From the NCBI GenBank assembly GCA_965204775.1, contig CBDBFH010000022.1, forward strand, positions 62,001 through 126,000: a DNA stretch of 64,000 bases, given 5' to 3'. Shown piece by piece: positions 44,843 to 54,218 of this stretch. A program made the position numbers and the translations under genes. This DNA comes from CBDBFH01 sp965204775 (lineage in GTDB: Bacteria > Pseudomonadota > Alphaproteobacteria > JAPOUT01 > G958296285). The notes beneath the pieces are model-generated. The model made no database searches, had not been told where the DNA came from, and saw only the letters and a program-made list of their open reading frames with translations. Every line of letters begins with the position of its first letter. The stretch's first letter is position 1.

Positions 44843-45493
44843 GTGAAACTCCCGATTGACCCGCAGACGGTCAAGGGTTTTCTCGATCCGCAGGAGGGAA
44901 GGGCCCTGTATGAAGCCGCCCGGCGCTGCGCGGCAGCCGGACCCTGTCTGGAGATCGGCAGCTATTGCGGCCTCTCAACCCTCTATCTGGGCGCAGGTTG
45001 CAAGGCGCAGGGCGGGATTCTCTTTGCGCTTGATCATCATCAAGGCTCCGAGGAGCATCAGCCCGGCGAGGAATGGCACGATCCGGAACTCGCCGATCCG
45101 GAAGGGCGGGGGGTCTGGACCTTCTCCGCCTTCCGCCGGACGCTGCGCGCCGCCCAACTGGAAGAAACCGTCGTGCCGGTGGTCGCGCCTTCGCGCATCG
45201 CCGCGCGCGGCTGGGCGACCCCGCTGGCCATGCTCTTCATCGACGGCGGCCATTCCAGCCAGGCCGCCCGCGACGATTACCGCCTCTGGACACCCTTCCT
45301 GATCCCCGGCGGCACGCTCGCGATTCACGACGTCTTCCCCGATCCGGCGCAGGGCGGGCGGCCTCCCTTCGAGATTTACCGGCAGGCGCTCGCCTCCGGA
45401 CGCTTCCGCGAAACCGGGGCGGTCAAATCTCTGCGCCTGCTTGCGCGCGCGCCGAATCGCCGGGGGCCGCAAAAATCGCCCGCCCCGGACTGA
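44843..45493 (+). CDS. Class I SAM-dependent methyltransferase
   Basis: Protein of 216 aa. The SAM-binding motif I is CLEIGSYCGLSTLYLGAG (about residues 35-52), followed by an acidic post-I region ILFALDHHQGSEEH. A second conserved block is AMLFIDGGHSS and the metal/acid loop AIHDVFPDP. The DGGHSS segment is typical of the cephalosporin-hydroxylase/CmcI-like and O-methyltransferase group often found in polysaccharide clusters. The last 71 bases are antisense to the toroid-protein gene. Substrate unknown. Confidence 0.82.
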   Translation: MKLPIDPQTVKGFLDPQEGRALYEAARRCAAAGPCLEIGSYCGLSTLYLGAGCKAQGGILFALDHHQGSEEHQPGEEWHDPELADPEGRGVWTFSAFRRTLRAAQLEETVVPVVAPSRIAARGWATPLAMLFIDGGHSSQAARDDYRLWTPFLIPGGTLAIHDVFPDPAQGGRPPFEIYRQALASGRFRETGAVKSLRLLARAPNRRGPQKSPAPD

Positions 45494-46511
45494 GCCCCAA
45501 AAGCGCATCGGCGGCCAGAATCATCGCCGCCGACGTCCAGCCGGGGCGCTCGCACGGCCAGACCATCTCCTGCTCATATTGGTAGCCCATCCACCATGCC
45601 CCCTTCGCGTCGCGCCACTGCACCTGCCAGCTAAAAAGCCGCCACGCCCGGTCCCGGCTTCCCACCGCGGCCAGCGCCATCGCCAACTCCGCCGACTCCG
45701 CAATCGTAACCCACGGCTCGTCCCGCACACAGCGGCAGCCCAGACCCTCAATAACAAAGCGGTCCCACGTCCGCGCCAGCTGAACATGCGCCGCCCGCCC
45801 GGACAACACCCCGCACAAAACCGGGTAATACCAGTCCATCGAAAAGCGCTTCTTGCTCTGATCGAAACATTCCGGCCTCTCGCGCAAGGCGCGCCCCAGC
45901 GCGCCCCGCCCCGCGCGCCACGACTCCTTGCGCCCCCCGCGCCGCCGCGCGATCCGAAGCGCGCATTCCAGACTCTTGAAGATCGAACAGCAGCCCGCAT
46001 AAAGCGCCGGAGCCGCCTCCGCGCCCGCCGCCCAGGCGATCTCGCCCCCGCGCCCCTGATGACGCAGAACAAAATCCGACGCCGCCTCGACATGCGGCCA
46101 CAGGCGGTCCAGAAACCGCCGGTCGCCGGTGATCAAATAATGATGCCAGACGCCCGCCGCAATATAGGCGGTGAAATTGGTGTCGCAGATGCGCGGCAGA
46201 CCCGCAGCCGGCGCAAATTGGTGCGTGCGCGGATCAAGCGGCGCCGCCGCCCCGACATCCCCGCGCCACGACCCGTCCGCCAATTGCGTCTCGGCCAGAT
46301 AGTCAAAAGCGCGCCGCGCCGCAGAAATCTCCCCCAGAACCCCCAGCGCCATCGCCGACTCAACATGATTCCACGGATCGAAAATCCCCCGCTCCGACCA
46401 GTAAATCGCCCCGGCATTGCTCTGAAGACCCAAAATCTGCGCCCGCGCCCCCTCGAAGAAATCCCCCGGAATCCGAATCGCCGAACGCTCCCTCATGCCC
46501 CTCATTCCCAT
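45423..46511 (-). CDS. Alpha/alpha-toroid (prenyltransferase/squalene-oxidase-repeat-like) protein
   Basis: Protein of 362 aa made of repeated paired helices, with two terpene-cyclase-type QW-like motifs: QLADGSWRGD and QWRDAKGAWWMGYQYEQEMVW. It also has MALAAVGSRDRAWRLFSWQ and HVEAASDFVLRH helices of a six-hairpin toroid. No DxDD or DCTAE cyclase motif was seen, so it may be a glycan-active or structural toroid and not a terpene enzyme. It is the last gene of the GT4-methyltransferase-toroid run; its start overlaps the methyltransferase by 10 bases. Confidence 0.7.
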   Translation of the reverse strand: MGMRGMRERSAIRIPGDFFEGARAQILGLQSNAGAIYWSERGIFDPWNHVESAMALGVLGEISAARRAFDYLAETQLADGSWRGDVGAAAPLDPRTHQFAPAAGLPRICDTNFTAYIAAGVWHHYLITGDRRFLDRLWPHVEAASDFVLRHQGRGGEIAWAAGAEAAPALYAGCCSIFKSLECALRIARRRGGRKESWRAGRGALGRALRERPECFDQSKKRFSMDWYYPVLCGVLSGRAAHVQLARTWDRFVIEGLGCRCVRDEPWVTIAESAELAMALAAVGSRDRAWRLFSWQVQWRDAKGAWWMGYQYEQEMVWPCERPGWTSAAMILAADALLGLSPGRAIFAAPGDSARAQAGAEI

Positions 46512-47212
46512 GCCTCTCGCCGGGTGAAATAGAAAACCACGCTTTTGCCCATCAAAGGATCAAGATGCGCCCCCAGCCGCCGCGCCCATCGCGGCGCGCC
46601 GGTCTCGATCCAGACCAGAAACCGGTGATACAGATCAATCAGCCCGCCTTCGCGCTCAAGCCCGAACAGACAGCGCAGCCACCAATAGGGCGTGTGCAGT
46701 CCATGCGCCCAATGCCGCCCGGAAAAGGAAAAGCCGCTGCGCTCAATGTCCTCGCGCAGATGGCGGGCGCGGAAAATGCGCACATGCCCCCCCGGCGTCC
46801 TGCGATAGGCCGGCGAGGCCAGCCAGCACAGACGCTCCGGGAAACGGCGCGGAACGCTCACCGCCAGACGCCCTCCCGGCTTCACAACTCGCGCAATTTC
46901 ACGCAACGCATGGCGGTAGTCGGGAATGTGCTCCAGAACTTCCGAGCAGATCACCGCATCAAAAACCCCGCCCCGGAAGGGAAGGCGAAGCAGGTCGCCG
47001 CAAACCATCGCCGCCGCCTTCTCCCCGATCCCCAGCGCGCCGAAGCCGCTCCGCGCCCGGCGCAGACTCTCAAAACCGGCGTCCAGCCCGGTCAGCCGAA
47101 GCCGGGTTCCGCACAGGCCCAGCGCATGAAGGTGCCGGCCCTCGCCGCAGCCCAGATCAAGCACACGCCGCTCCGCCGCCAGTTCCAGCTCTTCAAGCCG
47201 CACGGTGCGCAT
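46502..47212 (-). CDS. Class I SAM-dependent methyltransferase (Methyltransf_11 type)
   Basis: Protein of 236 aa, start at 47212 (MRTVRLEELELAAERRVLDLGCGEGRHLHAL), overlapping the GT4 gene by 20 bases. Motif I is VLDLGCGEGRH, post-I acidic residue in LTGLDAGF, motif II VFDAVICSEVLEHI and motif III PGGRLAVSVP. These are UbiE/COQ5-like features. The C-terminal half (ARHLREDIERSGF, GLHTPYWWLRCLFGLE) resembles methyltransferases of glycan and lipid-head-group clusters. It is probably co-translated with the glycosyltransferase upstream. Confidence 0.88.
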   Translation of the reverse strand: MRTVRLEELELAAERRVLDLGCGEGRHLHALGLCGTRLRLTGLDAGFESLRRARSGFGALGIGEKAAAMVCGDLLRLPFRGGVFDAVICSEVLEHIPDYRHALREIARVVKPGGRLAVSVPRRFPERLCWLASPAYRRTPGGHVRIFRARHLREDIERSGFSFSGRHWAHGLHTPYWWLRCLFGLEREGGLIDLYHRFLVWIETGAPRWARRLGAHLDPLMGKSVVFYFTRREAWE

Positions 47213-48476
47213 CGGCAATGGCCTTGCGATAGAAACCTGCCGTCCGCTCGCCCGCCCGCCGCCAGCAAAAGGCTGCCCGCGCCCGCGCCAAAGCTTTCCC
47301 GGCCAGCGCCGCGCGCAGGCCATCGTCGGACAAAACCCGGTCCACCGAGCGGATCAGACCCGGAACATCCCCGCGCGGAACGATCAGCCCGGCGTCGCCG
47401 ACGACCTCCGGCAGCGCGCCGCCGTCGCTGGCGACAACCGCAACCCCGCAAGCCATCGCTTCGGCGGCGGGAAAGCCGAAACCCTCATAGAGCGAAGGCG
47501 CGACCGCCGCCGAGGCCCCGGCATAGGCCCGCGCAATCTCCTCTTCGCTCAGGTCATGGACAAAGCGGATCATGCCGCCCAGATCATGCCGCTCCATGAT
47601 CCGCCGCGCCGCGCCGTTGCGCAGACGCCCGATCACCGTCGCCGTCAGATCGGGGAAGCGGGATCGCAGGCCGGCGCAGGCTTCCAGAAAAATATGCAGA
47701 CCCTTAAGCGGGACATCGGCGCTGGCGGTCGTAATCAGATGACGCCGCCCCCGCGCCGCGCCGGGCATCGGACGGAAAACGCCGTGATCCACCCCATGCG
47801 GGACGACCTCCAATTGGCGCAGAGCAAGGCCGAAATCGGCGGCAATGTCCCTTTGCGCGCTCTGCGAAGGCGTCAGAATATGGCGCAGGTCCCGCGCGGT
47901 GCGCTTTTGCATCTTCAGGAAATAATACCAGCGCCGCTTCAAAAGACGGAGAGACAGCGACGCCGCATGGGCAATTTCAAGTTTGCGGTCAACCGTGATC
48001 GGGTGGTGAATCGTGCCCGCGACCGGAAGCCCCATCGCCGCAATCCGCAGCAGGCCGGGGGCGAGGCTTTGATTGTCATGCAAAATGTCGTAGCGCCCCG
48101 CCGCCCCGGTTCTTTTGACCCAGGCCGCCAGCCTTTCGCCGAACGACCACGGCTCGGCGAAGCCGCCGGTGTTGTGACTCAGCCATTCGCCCAGATCGGC
48201 CCGCGAGGCCAGAAAACGCGGACGAAAGGCGCGCAGTCCGTTCGCCGCGGCGTGGAGATCAAGCGAGGGCAGTTTGATCAGCCCAACGCCGCCGGGCAGG
48301 TCGGGATAGGGCGGCGCGGAGATAACGTCCACGTGATGGCCCAGCTCGGTGAGCGCCCGCGACAGGTGGCGCAGATAGACCCCCTGACCCCCGGTGCGCG
48401 GGTGACTGCGATAACCGGCCAGAAGAACCCGCAACCGCCGATCCTGCCCTTCGGCCCGTGACCGGCGCTTTTGCAC
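47193..48476 (-). CDS. Glycosyltransferase family 4 protein
   Basis: GT-B fold retaining glycosyltransferase, 427 aa from the GTG at 48476. An ATG at 48569 would add 31 low-similarity residues, so the start is uncertain. The N-terminal domain begins LRVLLAGYRSHPRTGGQGVYLRHLSRAL, with GGQGVYL as the donor/acceptor glycine loop. The C-terminal nucleotide-sugar domain has VVPHGVDHGVFRP, the E-x7-E motif in PSLYEGFGFPAAEAMACG, and VVASDGGALPEVVGDAGLIV. First gene of the three-gene run. Likely role is assembly of a surface glycan or glycolipid. Confidence 0.9.
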   Translation of the reverse strand: MQKRRSRAEGQDRRLRVLLAGYRSHPRTGGQGVYLRHLSRALTELGHHVDVISAPPYPDLPGGVGLIKLPSLDLHAAANGLRAFRPRFLASRADLGEWLSHNTGGFAEPWSFGERLAAWVKRTGAAGRYDILHDNQSLAPGLLRIAAMGLPVAGTIHHPITVDRKLEIAHAASLSLRLLKRRWYYFLKMQKRTARDLRHILTPSQSAQRDIAADFGLALRQLEVVPHGVDHGVFRPMPGAARGRRHLITTASADVPLKGLHIFLEACAGLRSRFPDLTATVIGRLRNGAARRIMERHDLGGMIRFVHDLSEEEIARAYAGASAAVAPSLYEGFGFPAAEAMACGVAVVASDGGALPEVVGDAGLIVPRGDVPGLIRSVDRVLSDDGLRAALAGKALARARAAFCWRRAGERTAGFYRKAIADAHRAA

Positions 48477-48824
48477 TCCCTGCCGAACTCTCGCCCGCAA
48501 CTGGCCCTCTCTTCCGCTCAAACCGGCGCTCAAACGACCCCCTTCCGGCACACAACCAGCGCCCCTCAAAGGCCTTTTTCATCCCCGCAGCGCCCGAAAG
48601 GCGCTATCATAAACGCGATGGCCGCACTCAACAAGGCGCGCCTTGCCTCGGATGCCGGAAAGGCTGCAAATCGCCCGCCGGAATCGTCTACAGTGAGGCG
48701 GGCAGTGTGTGGTGTTAAGCGAAAATAAATCATAGATGGCTTGAATGACGCTCATCGGCTTTGACTTTCCAAACGCTTGGTCTGCATTCGGCGCGCCGCG
48801 CGGGAGGGACAAGGGGAGAAGATC

Positions 48825-51800
48825 GTGCGCGCAGGAAGAATAATCACAGGCGCACTTTCCTTCATTGCCGGGCTGGCCGCCGTCGTGCTGGTCGCCCTGT
48901 TTGTCGGTCCCGGCTTCGTCGACTGGAACCAGTTCCGCCCCCGGATCGAGTCCGAACTGAGCGCGCTCTTCGGGCGCAAGATCGAGATTCGGGGCGATAT
49001 AAGCTTCAAAGTGCTGCCCGCCCCGGCGCTCGATGTGGCTCAGGTCGCGCTGGCCAATGATCCCCGCGCCAAGGGCGGACCGCTGCTCACCCTCGACTCG
49101 TTTGAGGCCCGGGTCGCGCTGGCCCCGCTCCTGAGCGGCGACATTCACTTTACCCATCTGCGCCTGATCCGCCCGCATCTCACCCTCGAAAATTTCGAGA
49201 ATGGCGGGGACAATTGGCGCTTCCTGCGCGCCAGCCTCCTGCAGGACAGGCCGCTCGCCGGACTCTTGCGCAATGTCCGCCTCGACAGCGTCTCCATCGA
49301 GAAGGGCGCGCTGCGCTATCTCGATCACCAGCGCAAATGGGTCGTGGCGCTGAGCAATCTCGACGCCCGTATCGAAGCCGACTCCCTGCTGGGCCCCTTC
49401 CGCGCCGAAGGCGCGCTGACCCATCGGCGTCAGGCCTACAAGGCGCAGATGACCCTGGCCCGCTTCGCCGAGGGCCGGGCGGTTCCCCTGGAACTCCAGC
49501 TGCGCCGGGCGCGCCAGCCGGTCAAGGCGACTTTCTCCGGCCTCCTGACCGAGGCCACCCCGCAGCGCGGAATCGACGGAACCTTGATCGTGCAGGCCGA
49601 CAGTCTGGCGGCGCTGTTCCCTGCGAACCCGGTCTTTGCCGAGAGCAGCCAGAAATTGCGCCTCGAAGCCGGAGTCGCCCTCAATCAGCGCCGCGCCTCC
49701 TTGCGCAAAATGCGCGCCGTGCTGGGCGCGATGGAGATCGAGGGGAGCGGCGAGGTCATCTTCGAGGCCGGGCGCGAGGAGGCTTCGCTGGCCCTCAAAT
49801 CAAACCGGATCGACGCCGGCAGCCTCTTTCCCGGACAAGCCTCCGGGGCGCTGGCCCTGACCGGCGGTCTCAACGAACTGATCGCCCAAACCTCCGAAAT
49901 CAGCAGGAACCTGCCCCGCACTATGCCGGTTAAGGCCAAACTCGATATCGACGGCCTCATCTATGGCGGCGAGTTCCTGCGCAAAGTCACCGCCGACATC
50001 GCCGCGAGCGAGGGCCGCATCACCCGCCTTGCCGTCGCCGTGCAATTGCCGGGCGCAGCGGCGCTGTCTTTCGAGGCCGATTCCGGCGTGGCCGCGTCCG
50101 GCGTGGCCGCTCCCGTCCCGGAGACTCCCGGCGGACAGGACATCTCCGGGCGCATTTCACTCTCGACGCGCAATCTCAGGCCGCTCGCCGTCTGGCTCGC
50201 CGGGGGCAAAACGCATCCGCTGGCCGCCCGGCTTCAGAAAATCTCTTCCGGACTGCAGGGAAAATTCAGCCTCGATTCCGCTCTGAGCATCAAGCCGGGG
50301 GACATTTCCCTGACCGGGCTGGAGGCCGCACTGGGAGGCTTGAGCCTTTCCGGCGACTTGCGCTACCGGACGGACTTGCCCCGGCCCCGGCTCAGCGCTG
50401 ATCTGTCCATGACCCGCCTCGAATGGGACTTCTATGCGCCGCTCGCCGAAGACCTCCTGGCCGACTCGGACCAGAGCGGCGAAGATGAAATTGCCGGAAT
50501 AGATTTCGACCTCAAATTCGAAGCCCGGCAGGTCATCTGGCAAGACAACCTCTTCCGGGACGTAAGCGCCGCCATGCGCGGCGAGCAGGGCGTCATCCGC
50601 TTTGAGCGGATCGCGGGCGACTTCGAAGGAATCTCCCTCACCGCCACAGGCCGGGCCGATCTCTCCGGCAAAACCCCGGCCATCGATATGTCCGCCAAAC
50701 TCGCCGCCCGCGCCGCCTCCAGCCTCGCGAAATTGGCCGGCTTCTCTTTCCCCGCCCCCCGAATGCGCGCCCTGGGCAGCGCCGATCTCAACCTCGCTCT
50801 GCTCATGGGCGGAGAACTCCGGCGCGACGCCCGCCTCACCCTCACCGGCAAGGTCGGCGGCTCGCCGGTCTCGCTCAAGGGAACGCTCTCCCCCTGGCGC
50901 GACGGCGTCAAAGCCTGGCTCAGCGCCGAAGCCTCGGCCTCCAACCCCGACGCCGCCCGCCTCGCCCGCCAGATCGGCGCGCCCCCCGCTTTGGCCGGAA
51001 CCGGCAAGGGAACCGCCACCATCGCCCTCGACGGCCCGGTCAGCAGCACACTCGATGCCGCCGTCAAACTCGCGCTTGGCCCCTTCTCCTATGACTTCAA
51101 CGGCAAGATCAGCCAGACAGACGGCAGGGCCAAATCCGCCTCAGGCAAACTCGCCATGACCGGAAATAACCTCCACCGCCTGATCAAAGCCGCCGGTTTC
51201 GCCTCCCGCGCCGCGCCCGCCCGGCGCGCCGAACCCTTCAAACTCGCCGCGCAAATCGCCTGGCAGCCCGGCGCCTGGCGCTGGAGCGGCCTCGATCTCA
51301 AAGCCGCCGGCGCACTCCTCAAGGGCAAAGGCTCTTATGAGCGCGACGGCAAAAAAGGCTTCGTCGAAGCCTCCCTCTCCGCCGACATCCTGCCCCTCGA
51401 CCTGATCTGGCCCCAGACCCCGGCCAAAGACACCGGCGGCTGGTCCGCCGCCCCCCTGCCGCTCGACCGCCTCAACGATCTCAACGGCCACATCGACCTG
51501 ACCGCGCGCCGCGCAAGATTCGGCGCGCTCCGGCTCAGCGATGTCGGAATGCGCCTCGCCCTGCCCGGCAACGGCCTCGCGGTCGACAATTTCCGCGCCC
51601 GCCTCGCCGGAGGCCAAATCCGGGGCGCGTTCAAACTGATCGAACCGGCGCGCAAGATCAACGCCCGCATGAGCGCCGACTTCGCCCTGACCGGAGCCGA
51701 CATAGCCCGCCTCTCCGGCATGCTGAACAGCCAGAAAACCGCCTCCGGCCTTCTCGATCTGACCGGCTCCTTCTCGGCGCAGGGCCGGAGCATGTTGGGG

Positions 51801-52385
51801 CTGGTCTCCTCGCTGGGCGGCAAGGGGCAACTGACCGCGCGCCGGGGCGCCTTCTACGGCTTCGACCTCGCCGTCCTCGACGATGCGCTGGGCAAGATCA
51901 CCGCCGTCTCCCAACTGGAGAAACTGCTCGCCCATAGTTTCGCAGGCGGCAAGACCGACTTCACCCGGATTCAGGGCCAGTTCTCGATTGAGGACGGGAT
52001 TTTCAAACTGGCGCGGGCGAAAATTGAGGCCACGGCCAGCGGACGCCTGAACGCCTTTTTCGACCTGCCCCGCGCCGCCATCGACAGCGAAATGAGGTTC
52101 ACCCTGCCGCGCGCGGGCGATCTTCCTGATGTCGGCCTGCTGATCGCCGGTCCGGTGGCCAAGGCGACCTTGCGCCGCGACACGGCGGAGCTGGAGCAGG
52201 CTTTCGCGATTCAGGTGATCGAGAAGGGCATCGAGAACCTGAGCACCGAAGGCACGCTCCCCGTCGAACTGCTCGACTTGCTGGGGATAGAGCAGGAAGA
52301 AGCGTCGCCGCCGCCGGTTACGGCTCCCCCTGCGCCGAAGCCGCAGAAGAAGGCGCTGCAGGAAGCCTCGGTCCCGGCGCGCTAG
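48825..52385 (+). CDS. AsmA family protein
   Basis: Large inner-membrane-anchored periplasmic protein of 1186 aa. Members are thought to bridge membranes for phospholipid transport or outer-membrane assembly. The start is the GTG at 48825, preceded by AAGGGGAGAAG; an upstream TTG frame is not favoured. The N-terminal helix spans about 5-27, followed by VDWNQFRPRIESELSALFGRKIEIRGDI, the AsmA domain opening. The C-terminal AsmA_2 part has ADIARLSGMLNSQKTASGLLDLTGSF and GGKGQLTARRGAFYGFDLAVLDDAL. A second, distinct member of the same superfamily lies at 28421. The stop shares CTAG with fumC. Confidence 0.92.
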   Translation: MRAGRIITGALSFIAGLAAVVLVALFVGPGFVDWNQFRPRIESELSALFGRKIEIRGDISFKVLPAPALDVAQVALANDPRAKGGPLLTLDSFEARVALAPLLSGDIHFTHLRLIRPHLTLENFENGGDNWRFLRASLLQDRPLAGLLRNVRLDSVSIEKGALRYLDHQRKWVVALSNLDARIEADSLLGPFRAEGALTHRRQAYKAQMTLARFAEGRAVPLELQLRRARQPVKATFSGLLTEATPQRGIDGTLIVQADSLAALFPANPVFAESSQKLRLEAGVALNQRRASLRKMRAVLGAMEIEGSGEVIFEAGREEASLALKSNRIDAGSLFPGQASGALALTGGLNELIAQTSEISRNLPRTMPVKAKLDIDGLIYGGEFLRKVTADIAASEGRITRLAVAVQLPGAAALSFEADSGVAASGVAAPVPETPGGQDISGRISLSTRNLRPLAVWLAGGKTHPLAARLQKISSGLQGKFSLDSALSIKPGDISLTGLEAALGGLSLSGDLRYRTDLPRPRLSADLSMTRLEWDFYAPLAEDLLADSDQSGEDEIAGIDFDLKFEARQVIWQDNLFRDVSAAMRGEQGVIRFERIAGDFEGISLTATGRADLSGKTPAIDMSAKLAARAASSLAKLAGFSFPAPRMRALGSADLNLALLMGGELRRDARLTLTGKVGGSPVSLKGTLSPWRDGVKAWLSAEASASNPDAARLARQIGAPPALAGTGKGTATIALDGPVSSTLDAAVKLALGPFSYDFNGKISQTDGRAKSASGKLAMTGNNLHRLIKAAGFASRAAPARRAEPFKLAAQIAWQPGAWRWSGLDLKAAGALLKGKGSYERDGKKGFVEASLSADILPLDLIWPQTPAKDTGGWSAAPLPLDRLNDLNGHIDLTARRARFGALRLSDVGMRLALPGNGLAVDNFRARLAGGQIRGAFKLIEPARKINARMSADFALTGADIARLSGMLNSQKTASGLLDLTGSFSAQGRSMLGLVSSLGGKGQLTARRGAFYGFDLAVLDDALGKITAVSQLEKLLAHSFAGGKTDFTRIQGQFSIEDGIFKLARAKIEATASGRLNAFFDLPRAAIDSEMRFTLPRAGDLPDVGLLIAGPVAKATLRRDTAELEQAFAIQVIEKGIENLSTEGTLPVELLDLLGIEQEEASPPPVTAPPAPKPQKKALQEASVPAR

Positions 52386-53773
52386 CCGGGGCGGGTCATT
52401 TTTTCGGGACGGACGAGGCGGTCGAATTCCGCAGCGGTAACGAAGCCTGAGCGCAGGGCTTCCTCGCGCAGGGTTGTGCCGCGAGCGTGAGCGTTTTTGG
52501 CGATGGCGGCGGCGCGGTCATAGCCGATGGCCGGGGCCAGCGCGGTGACCAGCATGAGGGAGGCCTCGAGCAGGCCGGCGATTCGCTTGCGGTTGGGTTC
52601 GAGGCCGCGCAGACAGTTTTCGTTGAAGCTGCGGGAGGCGTCGGCGGCCAGAGCGATGGACTGCAGGAGGCTGTAGGCCATGAGAGGCTTGAAGACGTTG
52701 AGCTCCAGATGCCCCTGGCTTCCGGCGAAGGTGAGGCTGGTGTGATTCCCCATGATCTGGACGCAGACCATGGTGAGGGCTTCGCATTGGGTGGGATTGA
52801 CTTTGCCGGGCATGATGGAGGAGCCGGGCTCGTTGGCGGGGAGGGCGAGTTCGCCGAGACCGGAGCGCGGCCCTGAGCCGAGGAGGCGGATGTCGGAGGC
52901 GATCTTGAAGAGGCCGGCGGCGAGGGTGTTGAGCGCGCCGGAGAGTTCGACGAGAGCGTCGTGGGCGGCGAGGGCCTCGAATTTGTTGGGGGCGGATTTG
53001 AAGGGGAGTTTTGTGAGTCCGGCGGCGCGGGCGGCGAAGAGGCGGGCGAAGCGGGGATGCGCGTTGAGGCCGGTGCCGACGGCGGTCCCGCCCTGGGCGA
53101 GGAGCATCAGGCGGGGCAGAGCGGTTTTGATGCGGGCGATGCCGTTTTCGATCTGGCGGGCGTATCCGGAGAATTCCTGCCCGAGGGTGAGGGGGGTTGC
53201 GTCCTGGAGGTGGGTTCGCCCGATTTTGACAATTTTTGCGAATTTGCGGGCCTTGGCCTCGAGGGTCTGGCGCAGCGCGGCCAGTTCGGGTAGGAGGCGG
53301 TGGTGGACCTGCTGCGCGGCGGCGATGTGGATGGCGGTGGGGAAGGTGTCGTTGGAGGACTGGCCGCGATTGACGTGATCGTTGGGGTGGATGGGGTCTT
53401 TTGACCCCATTTCCCCGCCGAGGATCTGGATGGCGCGGTTGGCGATGACTTCGTTGGCGTTCATATTGGTCTGGGTTCCGGAGCCGGTCTGCCAGACGGA
53501 GAGGGGGAAGTGGGCGTCGAGATGGCCCTGCGCGGCTTCGCCGGCGGCGCGGGCGATGGCGTTGCCGCGTTTTTTGTCGATGGCTTTGAGTTCGATATTG
53601 GCGAGGGCGGCGGCCTGTTTGACGATTCCGAGGGCGTGGATCAGGGGGCGGGGCATGGTTTCGCCGCCGATGCGGAAGTTTTTGAGGGATCGCTGGGTCT
53701 GCGCGCCCCAGTATTTGCCGGCGGGGACGCTGATTGGGCCGAAGGAATCGGTTTCCCGGCGGGTTTTTGTCAT
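52382..53773 (-). CDS. fumC: Class II fumarate hydratase
   Basis: Iron-independent TCA enzyme that interconverts fumarate and malate, 463 aa. Signatures: the YWGAQTQRSLKNF start, GSGTQTNMNANEVIANRA, the first active-site block NRGQSSNDTFPTA, TGLNAHP, and the superfamily signature GSSIMPGKVNPTQCE with the catalytic serine loop. Its codons are C-ending (CTC, GCC, ATC) although it is on the minus strand, where other genes prefer G-ending codons, pointing to a locally inverted segment. ssrA lies upstream on the same strand. Confidence 0.96.
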   Translation of the reverse strand: MTKTRRETDSFGPISVPAGKYWGAQTQRSLKNFRIGGETMPRPLIHALGIVKQAAALANIELKAIDKKRGNAIARAAGEAAQGHLDAHFPLSVWQTGSGTQTNMNANEVIANRAIQILGGEMGSKDPIHPNDHVNRGQSSNDTFPTAIHIAAAQQVHHRLLPELAALRQTLEAKARKFAKIVKIGRTHLQDATPLTLGQEFSGYARQIENGIARIKTALPRLMLLAQGGTAVGTGLNAHPRFARLFAARAAGLTKLPFKSAPNKFEALAAHDALVELSGALNTLAAGLFKIASDIRLLGSGPRSGLGELALPANEPGSSIMPGKVNPTQCEALTMVCVQIMGNHTSLTFAGSQGHLELNVFKPLMAYSLLQSIALAADASRSFNENCLRGLEPNRKRIAGLLEASLMLVTALAPAIGYDRAAAIAKNAHARGTTLREEALRSGFVTAAEFDRLVRPEKMTRPG

Positions 53774-53799
53774 GGGGGGCCTGTGCCTGTGCCTGTTTA

Positions 53800-53834
53800 A
53801 GAAAATGGCGGGCTTCTGTTGCCGGGCGCCCGCC
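53800..53834 (-). terminator. Rho-independent terminator of ssrA
   Basis: On the minus strand GGCGGGC (53834-53828) and GCCCGCC (53813-53807) form a 7-bp stem with a 14-base loop, followed by ATTTTCTT. It separates ssrA from fumC, whose start is 26 bases further on. Confidence 0.75.
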
Positions 53835-53835
53835 G

Positions 53836-54123
53836 AACCCCGCCCGGGCGGTGCGAAGCGCCCGGGACTTTAAGCGAGGCTGCCGCGCCGTTTAGGCGGC
53901 GAGGCGTGCCTCCGCGAAGTTGTCGTTGGCATTTTCAGCCTGGCCCGATGACGGCGGAGCCATACCGGACGAAAGGAACAGCGTTTCGGCCTGGCGTCGA
54001 ACCTGTTTCGCCCCCATATATTCCCCCGGTGGGGGAAGATGGTGGAGGCGCCGGGTACTGCCCCCGGGTCCGCCGGGCGTATTGAACTGCCCGTTTATCG
54101 TCGTAGCCGGGGTTTAGCCCGGC
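53836..54123 (-). ncRNA. ssrA: tmRNA, circularly permuted two-piece alphaproteobacterial form
   Basis: Trans-translation RNA that rescues stalled ribosomes. On the minus strand the acceptor piece comes first and ends GGCGCCTCCACCA at 54040. After a short intervening segment the coding piece starts GGGGGCGAAACAGGTTCGACG at 54015. The two ends pair as an acceptor stem (GGGGGCG with CGCCTCC), with a G-U wobble at the third pair, as alanyl-tRNA synthetase requires. The tag frame (53930-53892) reads ANDNFAEARLAA then TAA, a typical alphaproteobacterial degradation tag. Exact outer ends are estimated from the promoter and the terminator. Confidence 0.96.
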
Positions 54124-54129
54124 TTTTTC

Positions 54130-54158
54130 AATATAGGGGAGAGGAGGGGGGAAGGCAA
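54130..54158 (-). promoter_or_regulatory. ssrA promoter
   Basis: Minus-strand -35 TTGCCT (54158-54153), a 17-base spacer and -10 TATATT (54135-54130). Transcription would begin about 54123, just before the GCCGGGC-led 5' part of the acceptor piece. The spacing is ideal, and the position fits a constitutive RNA gene. Confidence 0.75.
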
Positions 54159-54218
54159 GGGAGGAGTTGTTTTTTGGGGGGATTTGGGGCAGGGTGCGGA
54201 TTGAGGAGGCTTTCCCGG

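Noticed and set aside
48777..48824. TTG start for the second AsmA protein
   Set aside because: The GTG at 48825 has a better ribosome-binding site and gives a normal signal-anchor N-terminus.
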